A stretch of DNA of 64,000 nucleotides from Arion vulgaris (GCA_020796225.1 CM036756.1:55892616-55956615), one strand, 5' to 3'. Numbered from the stretch's first letter, positions 1-10,795 are shown. Notes: generated by a model from the letters alone, not told the origin. Numbers and translations are program-made.

Positions 1-81
1 GCTGATGTTGGTGACTTTGTTTCTCAATGTAATTCAAGCAAGGTTCTGTGTCAACTTTCTTTCTTACACTGATGTTGGTGA
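1..81. repeat. 67-bp minisatellite, left stub
   Basis: Slightly more than one unit of the 67-bp repeat that resumes at 1954. The stub breaks in mid-unit at 81, where LINE sequence begins. Joining base 81 to base 1954 restores a normal unit, so the array was one block before the LINE inserted. Confidence 0.9.
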
Positions 82-1946
82 AATGGATGACGGAAGACAT
101 TTTGGAATTAATGGAAAATAGAAGGAAAAACAAACATAATAAAGCAGAATACGATCGAATCAATAAAGAGATAAGACAAAAATGTAAAACAGCAAAGAAG
201 AGTGGCTAAATGAAAATGCAAACAGATCGAAACAGAACACAAAGAAAACCCCAAATCAATATACGAAAACGTAGACAACTTACTTGGCAGACGTAAACGT
301 ACAACTACTGGATGTTTAAAATCAAAGCAGGGAGATATCCTGATTGAAACAGACAAGAAAATAGAAAGATGGACAGAGTACATTAAGGACTTATACAGTG
401 ATAACAGACAAGAAATACACATTAATTACAACCATGAAGGACCACAAATACTTCCATCAGAAGTTATCAATGCCATAAGACACACGAAAAAGGAAAAACC
501 CCAGGACCAGACAACATAACAACAGAAGAAATAGAAGCAACAGGCGAATTGGGCATAGGCGTTTTAACAAAATTATTCAATGACATCTACAACACTGGAT
601 ATGTACCCAAAGATTTACGACAATCCATTTTTATAGCACTACCAAAGAAAGCAGGAACGATAGAATGCGAAGAACACCGCACAATCAGCCTCATGAGTCA
701 CGTAACAAAACTACTTTTCAGCATTATTATGAGAAGGGTACGAAACAAAATAAGACCAGAAGTTAAGGAAGAACAATGTGGCTTTGTTGAACGCAGAGGA
801 ACAAACAACGCAATATATACAATAAGAACAATAATGGAAAGATCAATAGAAATGAAGTTGGACTTATACCTATGTTTCATAGACTACGCGAAAGCTTTCG
901 ATAAAGTAAAACATGGAGAAATAATCAGCATGTTAGAAAATATAAATATTGATGGTAAAGATCTTAGACTGATCAAGAATGTGTACTGGCAACAAACCGC
1001 AGCCATTAGACTAGAGAGTAAGATTGGAATCTATCAGGCGATACAGTTAGGAGTACGACAAGGGTGCGTACTCTCACCAGACCTATTCAACTTATATAGT
1101 GAAAACATCATGAGATCTATAGAAGAAAAGACAGGAATAGCAGTCGGTGGACAAAATATAAACAACCTAAGGTACGCTGATGACACAATTCTCATGGCTA
1201 CAAATGAACACGATCTGCAAGACTTGATAGACATACTAGTGAGAGAAAGTGAAAAGAAAGGATTAAGCATGAATATAAAGAAAACAGAGGTTATGGTTGT
1301 CTCCAAGAAACAAGAAACACCAACATGCAATATCAAAATAAATAACACAACACTGAAACAAGTCCATCGATTCAAGTATTTAGGAACATTCTTAACACCA
1401 GATGGAAGATGTACAACAGAGATTAGGAGTAGAATAGCTCAAACGAAAGCAGCTTTTATGAAAATGAAGAACACACTATGCGTGAACTCACTACCAATGA
1501 CACTGCGAAACAGTACTCCAATGCTATATTGAACCAATTCTTATGTATGGCAGCGAATCATGGACACTGAACAAACAATCAATACGATCATTGGAAGCCA
1601 CAGAGATGTGGTTTTACAGAAGAATGTTGAGAATTCCATGGACAGCAAAGAAAACAAACGTGGAGGTTTTAAATCAGGCCTGCACACAAAGAAACCTTAT
1701 CAAAAGAATAAGAATCCGACAATCAAGGTTCTTCGGGCATATAATGCGAAGAGAAGGTTTAGAACATTTGGTGACTACAGGTAAAATTCAGGAAGGAGAG
1801 ATCGTGGAAGACAGAGGAGAAGATGTTGGATGGCCTGACATCATGGTTCGACAAAATATCGACGTCAGAACTGATTACATGCACCAAGCAAAGAGAGTTG
1901 TGGAGAGACATGATCGCCTACGCCGGCAGGCATGGCACTTGATTGA
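82..1946 (+). mobile_element. 5'-truncated non-LTR retrotransposon (LINE) inside the minisatellite
   Basis: The element carries the linker, reverse transcriptase and C-terminal region of an endonuclease-RT type LINE. It lies between two copies of ttggtga (75-81 and 1947-1953), the likely target-site duplication. The endonuclease end is missing, as is common in truncated insertions. Bases 82-548 encode the broken linker, with residues such as WMTEDILELMENRRKN in shifted frames. No clear A tail is seen at the 3' end. The clade is not resolved by eye. Confidence 0.88.
549..1946 (+). pseudogene. LINE reverse transcriptase, frameshifted
   Basis: This encodes the RNA-dependent DNA polymerase that copies LINE RNA at the nicked target. 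The first segment (549-1532, 327 codons) has the fingers motif LPKKAGT, motif [10 protein letters not shown] with its catalytic Asp, RQGCVLSP, motif C YADD at about residues 210-213 (two catalytic Asp), and the thumb motif [13 protein letters not shown]. The reading frame shifts at about 1520-1543 and continues as YGSESWTLN, FGHIMRREGLEHLVTTGKI and the C-terminal RLRRQAWHL. No endonuclease domain is present. The frameshifts and truncation make it non-functional. The same 3' end recurs at 10572, 51330 and, as a scrap, 6830. Confidence 0.85.
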
Positions 1947-1953
1947 TTGGTGA

Positions 1954-3357
1954 CTTTGTTTCTCAATGTAATTCAAGCAAGGTTATGTGACAACTTTCTT
2001 TCTTATGCTGATATCGGTGACGTTGTTTCTCAATGTAATTCAAGCAAGGTTCTGTGACAACTTTCTTTCTTATACTGATATTGGTGACTTTGTTTCTCAA
2101 TGTAATTCAAGGAAGGTTCTGTGCCAACTTTCTTTCTTATACTGATGTTGGTGACTTTGTTTCTCAATGTAATTCAAGGAAGGTTCTGTGCCAACTTTCT
2201 TTCTTATGCTGATGTTGGTGACTTTGTTTCTCAATGTAATTCAAGGAAGGTTCTGTGCCAACTTTCTTTCTTATACTGATGTTGGTGACTTTGTTTCTCA
2301 ATGTAATTCAAGCAAGGCTCTGTGACAACTTTCTTTCTTATACTGATGTTGGTGACTTTGTTTCTCAATGTAATTCAAGGAAGGTTCTGTGCCAACTTTC
2401 TTTCTTATGTTGATGTTGGTGACTTTGTTTCTCAATGTAATTCAAGGAAGGTTCTGTGCCAACTTTCTTTCTTATGCTGATGTTGGTGACTTTGTTTCTC
2501 AATGTAATTCAAGCAAGGCTCTGTGACAACTTTCTTTCTTATACTGATGTTGGTGACTTTGTTTCTCAATGTAATTCAAGCAAGGCTCTGTGACAACTTT
2601 CTTTCTTATACTGATGTTGGTGACTTTGTTTCTCAATGTAATTCAAGCAAGGCTCTGTGACAACTTTCTTTCTTATGCTGATGTTGGTGACTTTGTTTCT
2701 CAATGTAATTCAAGCAAGGCTCTGTGACAACTTTCTTTCTTATACTGATGTTGGTGACTTTGTTTCTCAATGTAATTCAAGGAAGGTTCTGTGCCAACTT
2801 TCTTTCTTATACTGATGTTGGTGACTTTGTTTCTCAATGTAATTCAAGCAAGGCTCTGTGACAACTTTCTTTCTTATACTGATGTTGGTGACTTTGTTTC
2901 TCAATGTAATTCAAGGAAGGTTCTGTGCCAACTTTCTTTCTTATGTTGATGTTGGTGACTTTGTTTCTCAATGTAATTCAAGGAAGGTTCTGTGCCAACT
3001 TTCTTTCTTATGCTGATGTTGGTGACTTTGTTTCTCAATGTAATTCAAGCAAGGCTCTGTGACAACTTTCTTTCTTATACTGATGTTGGTGACTTTGTTT
3101 CTCAATGTAATTCAAGCAAGGCTCTGTGACAACTTTCTTTCTTATACTGATGTTGGTGACTTTGTTTCTCAATGTAATTCAAGCAAGGCTCTGTGACAAC
3201 TTTCTTTCTTATGCTGATGTTGGTGACTTTGTTTCTCAATGTAATTCAAGCAAGGCTCTGTGACAACTTTCTTTCTTATACTGATGTTGGTGACTTTGTT
3301 TCTCAATGTAATTCAAGCAAGGCTCTGTGACAACTTTCTTTCTTATACTGATGTTGT
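1954..3357. repeat. 67-bp minisatellite array, about 21 units
   Basis: Exact 67-bp periodicity, for example gatgttggtg at 2144 and 2211. Two unit types alternate: ggaaggttctgtgcc and gcaaggctctgtgac. The order of variants repeats after eight units, so 2280-2815 and 2816-3351 form a 536-bp higher-order duplication. The unit is the reverse complement of a LINE C-terminal coding segment seen intact at 18215-18295 and 58272-58350. The sequence just past the array (gtcttttct) still follows that LINE. Confidence 0.95.
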
Positions 3358-3847
3358 TGACTCTTGTCTTTTCTATACCCCATAAATCTCATTTATCTGT
3401 ACATCATAAACCTCTTCAAAAATTTGAAAAATTCATTGCATTATTTTTCCAGAAACTATTTAATTATTACTAGTTTCAAGTGTTTACTTGGATGAAAGTG
3501 AAAGCTTAAAGAATAAAACACATATTTTTCAGATTGAAAGCTGTAAATAAGAGACGATTAACTAGTCAAGTTACATGGCTACACGTTAGACAGTGTGTCT
3601 ATTGTATGTTCTCTGTGCTCAGCGGCATCAGTTTCTAGCGCTTTTGATTCCGAGTAACATGTTACTAATACAAGGATGTTCTGTACAGATAAAGACAGCC
3701 ATATATTATATATCCACATGGGGAATACAAAGGTCCCTTTATTGAAGTGGAAAGAGCTTAGCCATCAACATCCTGCTTAGTAAGTCGTAAAAGATCTCGG
3801 TTGTCTGTGCGGTTAATAATTTTAGAATGTGCGAGAAATCACACACT
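3358..3847. other. Unassigned spacer
   Basis: AT-rich sequence without an open frame or a repeat I recognise. The first 15 bases still resemble the LINE flank of the preceding array. Confidence 0.5.
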
Positions 3848-4110
3848 TTCGTGTCTGTGCAGTGAAGTGATCAAGACGATTATCTTGCGTTCAGAAGATA
3901 GTAGGTTCGAAACCGGAACGTGTCGTTCAGTTTGCGAGTGAAATTTTCCGCAAAGATCCCTTGTTGAATTGTTGCCAAAGTTAAGGTGTTCATGCTTTGT
4001 ACAAGACTCTCTGCAGGTTTTGTGCCTTTTTTGTGGAGAGACACCGAGTCATCCCGTCATATAAAGATAGCCGGTGCAGTGTAATTCAATCCTTACCGTT
4101 TAAACACTTT
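3848..4110 (+). mobile_element. SINE-A copy
   Basis: tRNA-derived short interspersed element. The pol III B box reads ggttcgaaacc near 3903. The body has the family's ttttccgcaaagatccc and tttgtggagagacaccgag segments, and it ends with a ccggtgcagtg / caatcc 3' block. The A box is weak. Diverged copy. Confidence 0.75.
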
Positions 4111-4122
4111 TAACGTACATAC

Positions 4123-4312
4123 GAGAGCCCCAGTTGCGTAGTTGTTAGTTAATTCCCTTCTTAGTCTAGTCATCCTTGTTCAATTCCACAGTGGGGGTGA
4201 AGTATTTCTCCGACCTTAACGACTCTCATGTCGACCCAGTCTCAATTGTGTACCAGGAAAAGAACTCTGACAGTCAATGAAAAATAAGGGCCTAACACCG
4301 TGTTTCTCAATA
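4123..4312 (+). mobile_element. SINE-F copy
   Basis: tRNA-like head with gttgcgtagttgttagtt and B-box-like ttgttcaattccac. The family body contains cgacccagtctcaatt and gtaccaggaaaag and ends in caatgaaaaataagggcc. It matches copies at 36690, 48290 and 58037. Confidence 0.75.
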
Positions 4313-4325
4313 TATCTCGAGGTAT

Positions 4326-4580
4326 TCTTTTTCTTCGACGAACGCTCCATATCGATCATTTGTTAACCACTCTTTATGATACTTGTATGCGATCTGAGCC
4401 TAATATCGATTGTATGTTGGGCCAGTTTTGCACCTACAAGTAGGCCAGCTAATCCGATTTCTGCTACGCTTTTTATTTATAGGGTAGCTTTTCTAGGCCC
4501 CTACCTCGGTTGCCTCTTACGACATGCTATGTAGGTCGCAGTGTTACTATTCTCTGCTCCCCCTCGAAGCCCCCGGCATC
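4326..4580 (-). mobile_element. SINE-C copy with 10-bp target duplication
   Basis: Full-length SINE-C in reverse. The (ttc)n-rich 3' tail is on the left and the head (read as gcccccggc) on the right. It is flanked by ctcgaggtat at 4316-4325 and 4581-4590. It sits directly beside SINE-F. Confidence 0.9.
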
Positions 4581-4590
4581 CTCGAGGTAT

Positions 4591-4829
4591 GAAATGATTT
4601 ATTTACTTTTATTTTAACTTTAAACACACATAAGTCACCACGGTAATGATATACTTTGTGAAGTGCTACATTCACTGATCACGTTTAGTTTTAGTTTAGT
4701 TGGCAGAGCATTGCACATGGAGCCAAATAGTCGATATGTACTCCAACCTCTTCCTGGATATATCCTTCAGTGTATGGCTAACGACATCGGTTCTTTGTTG
4801 GTTTACTATTCTTCTTTAGCTTCCCGTAT
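4591..4829 (-). other. Mostly unassigned, possibly LINE 3' sequence
   Basis: From about 4690 the reverse strand could continue the LINE scrap at 5109-5370, into which SINE-D inserted. No diagnostic motif is visible, so this is only suggested by position. Confidence 0.3.
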
Positions 4830-4839
4830 AGTGCTCTTG

Positions 4840-5098
4840 CGCCCGCCCGAGTGGTTACCGGGCCCAAATTTGGGGTGTAAAGAATAGAACCACTGTTGCC
4901 TGCCACGCATGTTGTAAGAGGCGACTAAGGAGGTTTGGCTGAAATCGGATGCATGTGTCCTAAACGTGTAGAAGTCTATGCGTTTATGGGCCTACAAACC
5001 AATGTGCAACGTATACACGTTCTTGGCAAAGATCAAACATATGACAAAGAGTGATTAAAATTGGCCTTAAAGAACGAACGCAAAGAAGAAGAAGAAGA
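4840..5098 (+). mobile_element. SINE-D copy with 10-bp target duplication
   Basis: The head reads gcccgagtggttaccgggcc. The middle shares gtaagaggcgactaagg with SINE-C. The 3' end is gaacgaacgcaaag followed by (gaa)n. It is flanked by agtgctcttg at 4830-4839 and 5099-5108. Confidence 0.9.
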
Positions 5099-5108
5099 AG
5101 TGCTCTTG

Positions 5109-5370
5109 TTTAGCTACACCACGTTTGAACTGATATTATCGCAGTCTGGTTAAGTCTGATATTGTCTGATCCCAACGAATTCTGAGAATTCTCCGAAGAC
5201 TCTCCATGAAGCATCTTATATGACTGTCTCGGTACTTGTTTTCCAGGTCTCTGATCCATACAGTAGAACTAAACGTACATTTGATTTGTATATATTGATT
5301 TTATTCTGCGTTATGTAAGCTGATGATCTCCATGTTGTCTAATGATTTGAGTGTTGCTATATCTCATTGA
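5109..5370 (-). mobile_element. LINE C-terminal fragment
   Basis: Read in reverse, shifting frames give a post-RT region: STVWIRDLENKY and the typical RCFMESLRRILRIRWD. This region of LINEs follows the RT thumb. The reading frame is broken, so this is a fossil. Confidence 0.6.
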
Positions 5371-5383
5371 GCGTCTGTAACTT

Positions 5384-5520
5384 ACAGGGTAGTGAGCTCG
5401 ATCACAACCCAAGCGTACCTGGTTCAAATTCCGCGGCGGGCAAGTTTGGAAGCAAATTAGTTCTGTTGAATTTTTACGAACAATAAAAGTAGACCTCACC
5501 TTTCAGAAAGAAATGTCAGA
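5384..5520 (+). mobile_element. Possible tRNA-like SINE head
   Basis: A B-box-like ggttcaaattccgcgg follows an A-box-like tagtgagctcg by about 33 bases. The tail is A-rich. It somewhat resembles the SINE-G head. No second convincing copy was found. Confidence 0.3.
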
Positions 5521-5639
5521 CTACTGAACGTACAAGGGGTGCCTAGAAAATCGATGACTCGTTCACTGTTGTTTATGGCTAAGTAAAGGATATGCCATGA
5601 CTTTCACTTCATTATGAACACTGAATTGATAAACTAGTA

Positions 5640-6425
5640 TAGACGTCAGCAGACAATTTGATCTTGACTTTGCCGATGACGTGGCTATATTGAATTCAAC
5701 CACATAAAGCAACCCACAAACTAATGAGCAATCTTTGCACACTTTGTAGAACAGGTTGGTCTCAGATTAATTTTGCCAAAAACAAAATTATAGACCTCAC
5801 AAACTCGACAGACAATATCGTCATAAATGGCCAAACACTAGAGAAAGTTAAATATTTTACATATTTGGGTAGTAAAGTGTCAAACAACGGAGACACGATG
5901 AAAGAAATAAACTCTCGTATTTCTATAGCAGCTAGTGCCTTCACTAAGTTAACTAATATCTGACAATCTCAAGTCCTTAGTATATGTACAAAAGTTAAAT
6001 TGTTTAGGTCATGTGTGATTCCTGTTCTTCTTCTTTGCGAAGAAAATTGATAAGAAACTGGATAACTTTGAGAATAAATGTCTCCGAAAATTATTAAAAG
6101 TAAAATGGAGTGATTTCGTTTCGAACAACACAGTGAGAGATAGAACACACCAACAACCTGTAACAAATATTATAAGGAAACAAAGGTGGAAATATTTAGG
6201 TCATGTTCTTAGATAGACGAAAAGAGACTAAATCGACAAATCCTAATGTGGTCACCAGTTGGGAAAAGAAAACGTGGAAGATCTAAGACCACTCTTCGAA
6301 GAACGATACTACAAGAAAGTAAACTATTGGGATGTAAAACCATCCAAGATCTCCAACTGCTAACAACGACCGCATCACATGGAGCTCTAAAACCTGTGCA
6401 GCATTTGGCATGAAAGGAACTAACT
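5640..6425 (+). mobile_element. LINE fragment (RT motif C to C terminus)
   Basis: It begins with the RT active-site variant DFADDVAILNS near 5665 and continues with INGQTLEKVKYFTYLGSKVS, NSRISIAASAF, FENKCLRKLLKVKWSDFVS and KQRWKYLGHVLR in shifting frames. Several frame changes and stops show it is dead. The order of motifs matches a LINE RT palm-to-C-terminus segment. Confidence 0.8.
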
Positions 6426-6548
6426 AACTATAGACGTCGATTTTGAATATAGACAACGAAAGAGATATAGACAATTCTGGTCTACAGTCTAGCCTCATAG
6501 AACTTAATTATAGAGTCTAAACAAGGGAATAAAGGCGAAAGATTAGCT

Positions 6549-6788
6549 TCATTGCACCGGGTTTCCTAATATATCTCAGTCTCTCTCTGCAGAAATGCCA
6601 CACCATCTGCCGAGATTGTTACACAAAACACGGACATCCTTTACACAGAGCATGAACTCCGTAGCTCCAGAAGCAATCCCTTGGATCACCGGAAAAAATT
6701 GCACATGTGACTCGGTCCGAACTCGAACCTACAACCTTCAGAACTCCAGGCAAAGGTCTTAACCACTTCGTCATATAGACATTCCCTC
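6549..6788 (-). mobile_element. SINE-A copy
   Basis: Reverse copy. It begins with the family 3' block (attgcaccgggtttc), then ctctctgcagaaatgcca and gaactccgtagctcc. It ends with the tRNA-like head, where B box gttcgaacc-like and A box sequences read on the minus strand. Confidence 0.8.
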
Positions 6789-6829
6789 TTCCACTTCAAT
6801 ATTAGAACTGGTAGACAATACTCAGTACC

Positions 6830-6892
6830 GATTTCTGTGGAGACCAATGATTGTTCTCGCCAGTCGACATGGCGCTTGATGATGAGGACAAA
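6830..6892 (+). mobile_element. Terminal scrap of a LINE
   Basis: Bases 6837-6890 resemble the last 50 bases of the LINE at 82-1946 (gtggagacc, cgccagtcgacatggcgcttgatga). Only the extreme 3' end is present. Confidence 0.5.
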
Positions 6893-7407
6893 ATTGTGGC
6901 TTCATATTTCATTAACCCTTTTGTGGACCAAATGCTACACCATGTGGCTTTGGTTTGGGTCCCTTTTTCCAGGCGGTACACTATAGGGCGTCTTGTCTTC
7001 TAAAAAGACATGGTTTTTGCCCTGGGCCACTAAGAATTAAGAACAGAACGGAATACAAGAGAGGAGAAGTGAGTGAGAGAGGGAGATATTGGCAACCATG
7101 CATTACCCCCCTCTCCCACAAAAATAAATGTGTAAAATAGAACAAACCGTGTCAGTGCCGCGTTTAATGAGCTTTGATAGGTTCCCAGTTCCGAGTAATA
7201 CCTTGTGTACTGTGGTGCACGTGCACTGATTGCTCCCAGATGTCATCATCATTACTACAGCTTCCGGAGACGCTCTGGAGTAGACAAGTACTATCAGGAA
7301 GTGTGTTAAGTACAGTTGCACGTGGCACCCAACGTTGAGGGATGACTACGGTTAAAGGGAACCACGTTACAAGAGCGTTCAGACAAACTAACGAATCGGA
7401 AGGAATT
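6893..7407. other. Unassigned spacer
   Basis: No repeat, splice-flanked frame or RNA gene recognised. Short open frames on both strands look random. Confidence 0.5.
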
Positions 7408-7560
7408 CTTGTTGATTGATTGATTGATAAGAACATCATCATTTACACTTCGGTAAATAAGCAATCGTGTATTCTACAATCTCTTTCTTACGCAGGAAGG
7501 TGTCAGTCAGAGACAGGGCATGATTACCATAGCACCGGCGAGGCTGATATATATAATTTT
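7408..7560 (-). mobile_element. SINE-B 3' portion
   Basis: Reverse copy of the 3' third of SINE-B. The (tgat)n tail is on the left, followed by acacttcggtaaataa, ctctttcttacgcaggaag and atagcaccggcgagg. The head is missing. Confidence 0.8.
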
Positions 7561-7603
7561 CAGAATAATGATAATAAATAGATATCTAATTTTAATTTGT
7601 GAT

Positions 7604-8587
7604 AATTTTTGTATCCTCTCGTTTCTCTTTCTCATTCTCTTTTTCATTCTCTTTCTCTTCTTTTTCTCTTTGTATTTCTCTTTCTCTTCTTCTTTCTCTT
7701 TTTATTTCTTTTTTCTTCTTCTTTTTTTCTCTTTGTATTTATCTTTTTCTTCTTCTTTCTCTTTGTATTTCTCTTTTTTCTTCTTTTTTTCTCTTTGTAT
7801 TTATCTTTTTCTTCTTCTTTCTCTTTGTATTTCTCTTTTTTTTTTTTTCTTTTTTTCTATTTGAATTTATCTTTTCTTCTTCTTTTTTCTCTTTGTATTT
7901 ATCTTTTTCTTCTTCTTTCTCTTTGTATTTCTCTTTTTTGTTCTTTTTTTCTCTTTGTATTTCTCTTTCTCTTCTTTTGTTTCTCTTTGTATTTCTTTTT
8001 TTCTTCTTTTGTTTCTCTTTGTATTTATCTTTCTCTTCTTCTTTCTCTTTATATTTATCTTTCTCTTCTTCTTTCTCTTTGTATTTATCTTTCTCTTCTT
8101 CTTTCTCTTTGTATTTCTTTTTTTTTTCTTGTATTTCTTTTTTTTTTTCTCTTTGTATTTATCTTTTTCTTCTTCTTTTTTCTCTTTGTATTTATCTTTT
8201 TTTTTCTTCTTCTTTTTTTCTCTTTGTATATCTTTTTCTTCTTTTTTTCTCTTTGTATTTCTTTTTTTCTTCTTTTGTTTCTCTTTCTATTTCTCTTTCT
8301 CTTCTTTTGTTTCTCTTTGTATTTCTTTTTTTCTTCTTTTTTCTCTTTGTATTTATCTTTCTCTTCTTCTTTCTCTTGTATTTCTTTTTCTCTCTTTATT
8401 TCTCTTATTCTCTTTTATTTAAATTTTTCTTACTTCTTTCTCTTCTTACTTTTCTCTTTTCATCCTCTTCTTCCTCTTCATCCTCTTTTCCTATTTTTCT
8501 TCTTTTCTTTTTCTTCTTCTGCCTCTTTTCTTCTTCTTTTAATATTTTCTTCTATTCTTTTTCTTCTTCTTCTTCATCTTCTATTTT
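7604..8587. repeat. One-kilobase polypyrimidine tract with irregular repeat of about 30 bp
   Basis: The plus strand is almost only T and C, built from tttctctttgtatttctc alternating with ttcttctt runs at uneven 27-36 bp spacing. Rare a and g occur at the same place in each unit (tttgtattt). Such mirror-symmetric purine/pyrimidine DNA can form triplexes. The long Phe/Leu/Ser-rich frames across it are composition artefacts. Confidence 0.93.
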
Positions 8588-8908
8588 TTGCGATCGTTAT
8601 TATCAGCTGTGAATCACTATTTGTTATCTATGGGAATTTTCTCTGTGAACGTGAATACATTTCGCCCCCTTTTTTATAGGCTCACGCGGCATGTAGGACG
8701 GGCTCATGCAAACAGCGATCTAAACTTGGTCCCTGAATGCAATATGAATCAATCAATCAATCAATCAATAGAAATGAACTATTAAACTGTTTGATAATCC
8801 TTGGGTTATTTCATTAAACTAGACCACGTAACTCTAAGACTGACAGACCAAGAACTATTCAGTGTCTTCTAACAGTTGACAAATAATGCACATTCTAATA
8901 GTTTCTAT
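8588..8908. other. Unassigned spacer with (aatc)n
   Basis: A short tetranucleotide run of aatc at 8747-8770 may be a leftover SINE-B tail. Nothing else recognised. Confidence 0.5.
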
Positions 8909-9063
8909 CAGGGGCGGCTCGTCATTAAGGGCCAGTGGTGCCCGGCCCCACCAATAATCGAAAAAGAGAATAACTTCCCGGAATAGTAAATACTAAAAAA
9001 ACATGATTTTTTCGAAAATGTGTGTCTGGTTCCACCAAAAAAAATGAGCACGAGCCGCCACTG
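8909..9063 (+). mobile_element. hAT-like MITE, copy 1
   Basis: Non-autonomous DNA element with terminal inverted repeats related to cagtggcggctcgt (left end caggggcggctcgt, right end acgagccgccactg). It is about 155 bp, with ggccccacca and ggttccaccaaaaa inside. No matching 8-bp target duplication survives here. Confidence 0.8.
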
Positions 9064-9110
9064 AATCATAGAAACTTTCTATGATTTGCTAGTTATACGC
9101 ACTTCTCAAG

Positions 9111-9350
9111 TGGGTATCTATGGTGAAGTGGTGACGTTTCCCTTGCGTTCTAAAAGTTCTGGGTTCGAATCTGAATCATGTAGTTCAGTTCACACATGCA
9201 TGATTTCTGGAGAGCCCTAGGATTATTTCTAAAGCTACAGAGCTGATGCATTGATCAATACACTCGGCAGGTGTAGGTGCCACTTCTTCAAAGAGGGACG
9301 GAGACATCCGGCGCAACCCGGTACAGTTAAGAAATTTCTTCGCATTTAGA
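9111..9350 (+). mobile_element. SINE-A copy
   Basis: A-box region atggtgaagtggtgac, B box gggttcgaatctg, then gagagccctaggattatt, cactcggcaggtg and gagggacgga. It ends with acccggtac. Confidence 0.8.
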
Positions 9351-9539
9351 CCATTTAGACACACACCGTCAAACGTCCTCGAAGGTTTCCATGCCGAATA
9401 CGGTTACGCTTGATGCCAAAACTTTCAACAATTCAAACATGGCAGAATAAGTTAGTACCTGCGACCAGCTAAGCTCAGTAAAATAGAAACCATGGATTTC
9501 ATATTTTTTTCTTCAAGTTGCATAGGTATTGTTTATTTG

Positions 9540-9845
9540 ATATTTGTCCAGTGGTCTCTGATCTTAGTGTAGGTGAGATTGAGTTTCTAATTGTATCGAA
9601 GACGGACGATAAAACGTAAGTCACATTTTCAAATTGAGCACGTAAAAACCCCTTGGCAATCAAAATTCGATATGAGTAGCCTGCAAAGAAGCTGGCCATG
9701 TAAAATTCATTTAAAAAGTTAATTACGATAAAAATTCCTACAAATATGTTTACTACCTACATCATTACATCTGTGAACCTATCTCGTGCTACGGAGTTCG
9801 TGCTCTGTAACTGAAATCTTCTGTGTAATAAAGAAATTGAATACG
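9540..9845 (+). mobile_element. SINE-B, head missing
   Basis: It starts at ggtctctgatcttagtgtaggtgag, as in the full copy at 20264, through gacggacgataaaacgta and gctacggagttcgtgc. The last 60 bases and the (atca)n tail are lost. Confidence 0.8.
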
Positions 9846-9850
9846 CCTGT

Positions 9851-10100
9851 GTGGTGCCGGGCTCGCGAGGGGAGCAAAGAATAGTACCACTGCAACCTAC
9901 AGTGCATGTCGTAAGAGGTGACTGATGTAGGCCCTAGGGTGCTACCCTAGTAAATAAAAAGCAATGCAGAAATCGGATTTGCTGACCTACTTTTAGTTGC
10001 ATAACTTACACAACGTACACTCGCTCTTAGGCTCAGATCACATACAAATCACACAGAGTGGTCGATATGAAACGTTCGTCAAAGAAAAAGAAGATAAAGA
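9851..10100 (+). mobile_element. SINE-C copy
   Basis: Sense copy. Head gtgtggtgccgggctcgc, gcaaagaatagtaccactg, gcatgtcgtaagaggtgac, ctcttaggctcagatcac and an A/G-rich tail. Confidence 0.85.
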
Positions 10101-10571
10101 ACTTGGAGCACGCATGGTTATTCAGTTTAATGATTAAAGATTTCCGAATTAATCAATAAATCAATAACATGTTGATTGGAATACTTGCAGACTTTACCAA
10201 ACTGTTGAAATATCACAAATTTCCTTTCTGATTTCCAACACACGTGCTTTAACTCTACCGTATCCTGAACTTGCAAACCTGTTTCCTGCTGATCTCAATC
10301 ACACTTGATAAACTGTCCATTAATTTTCATACCGTGCGCACATATCAACATAACCTTTCAATTAGGAGTATTTTCTTTCTTGATTCATTTATCAATCTAG
10401 TACAGACATATGCGTTAAGTTTTCTTCATTGTTTTTTCTATACTACACTACATAGTACATTTCTTATTATTACTATTATTCCATTACCGTCTTACGAAAG
10501 TGATAATTATTTCCATATAGTTTCCTTTCCTTCTTGCTGTGTCATGATTATATTGTTGACGTATGTTCATA
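10101..10571. other. Unassigned spacer
   Basis: AT-rich. A 110-codon open frame near 10271 has no recognisable motif and its stop lies in LINE sequence, so it is probably chance. Confidence 0.45.
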
Positions 10572-10795
10572 CCGTCGGGCATGTGATGAGAAGGGAAGTT
10601 TAGAACACATTGCAACAATCGGTAAAACTGAGGGGAGATGAGACAGAGGAAGACAGAGATACAATATTTTTGATAGCCTGACTTCATTGCAAGGAAAAGC
10701 GTCAATATCTAGAGGATATCAAACAAAAGAGACAGAGATTTGTGGAGATCCATAATCGCCTACGACAGCTGGCACGGTGCCTGATGATGATGATG
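10572..10795 (+). mobile_element. LINE 3' end
   Basis: C-terminal scrap of the same LINE family as 82-1946. HVMRREV, LEHIATIGK, a gacagaggaagacag stretch, a ttgatagcctgacttcattg segment and the terminal gtggagatccataatcgcc are seen across shifted frames. Confidence 0.7.

Noticed and set aside
549..1532. Active retrotransposon or host reverse transcriptase gene
   Set aside because: It is truncated at the 5' side, lacks the endonuclease and is frameshifted after 1532.
7520..8679. Phe/Leu/Ser-rich membrane-like proteins of up to 356 codons
   Set aside because: They are translations of a polypyrimidine tract in overlapping frames, a composition artefact.
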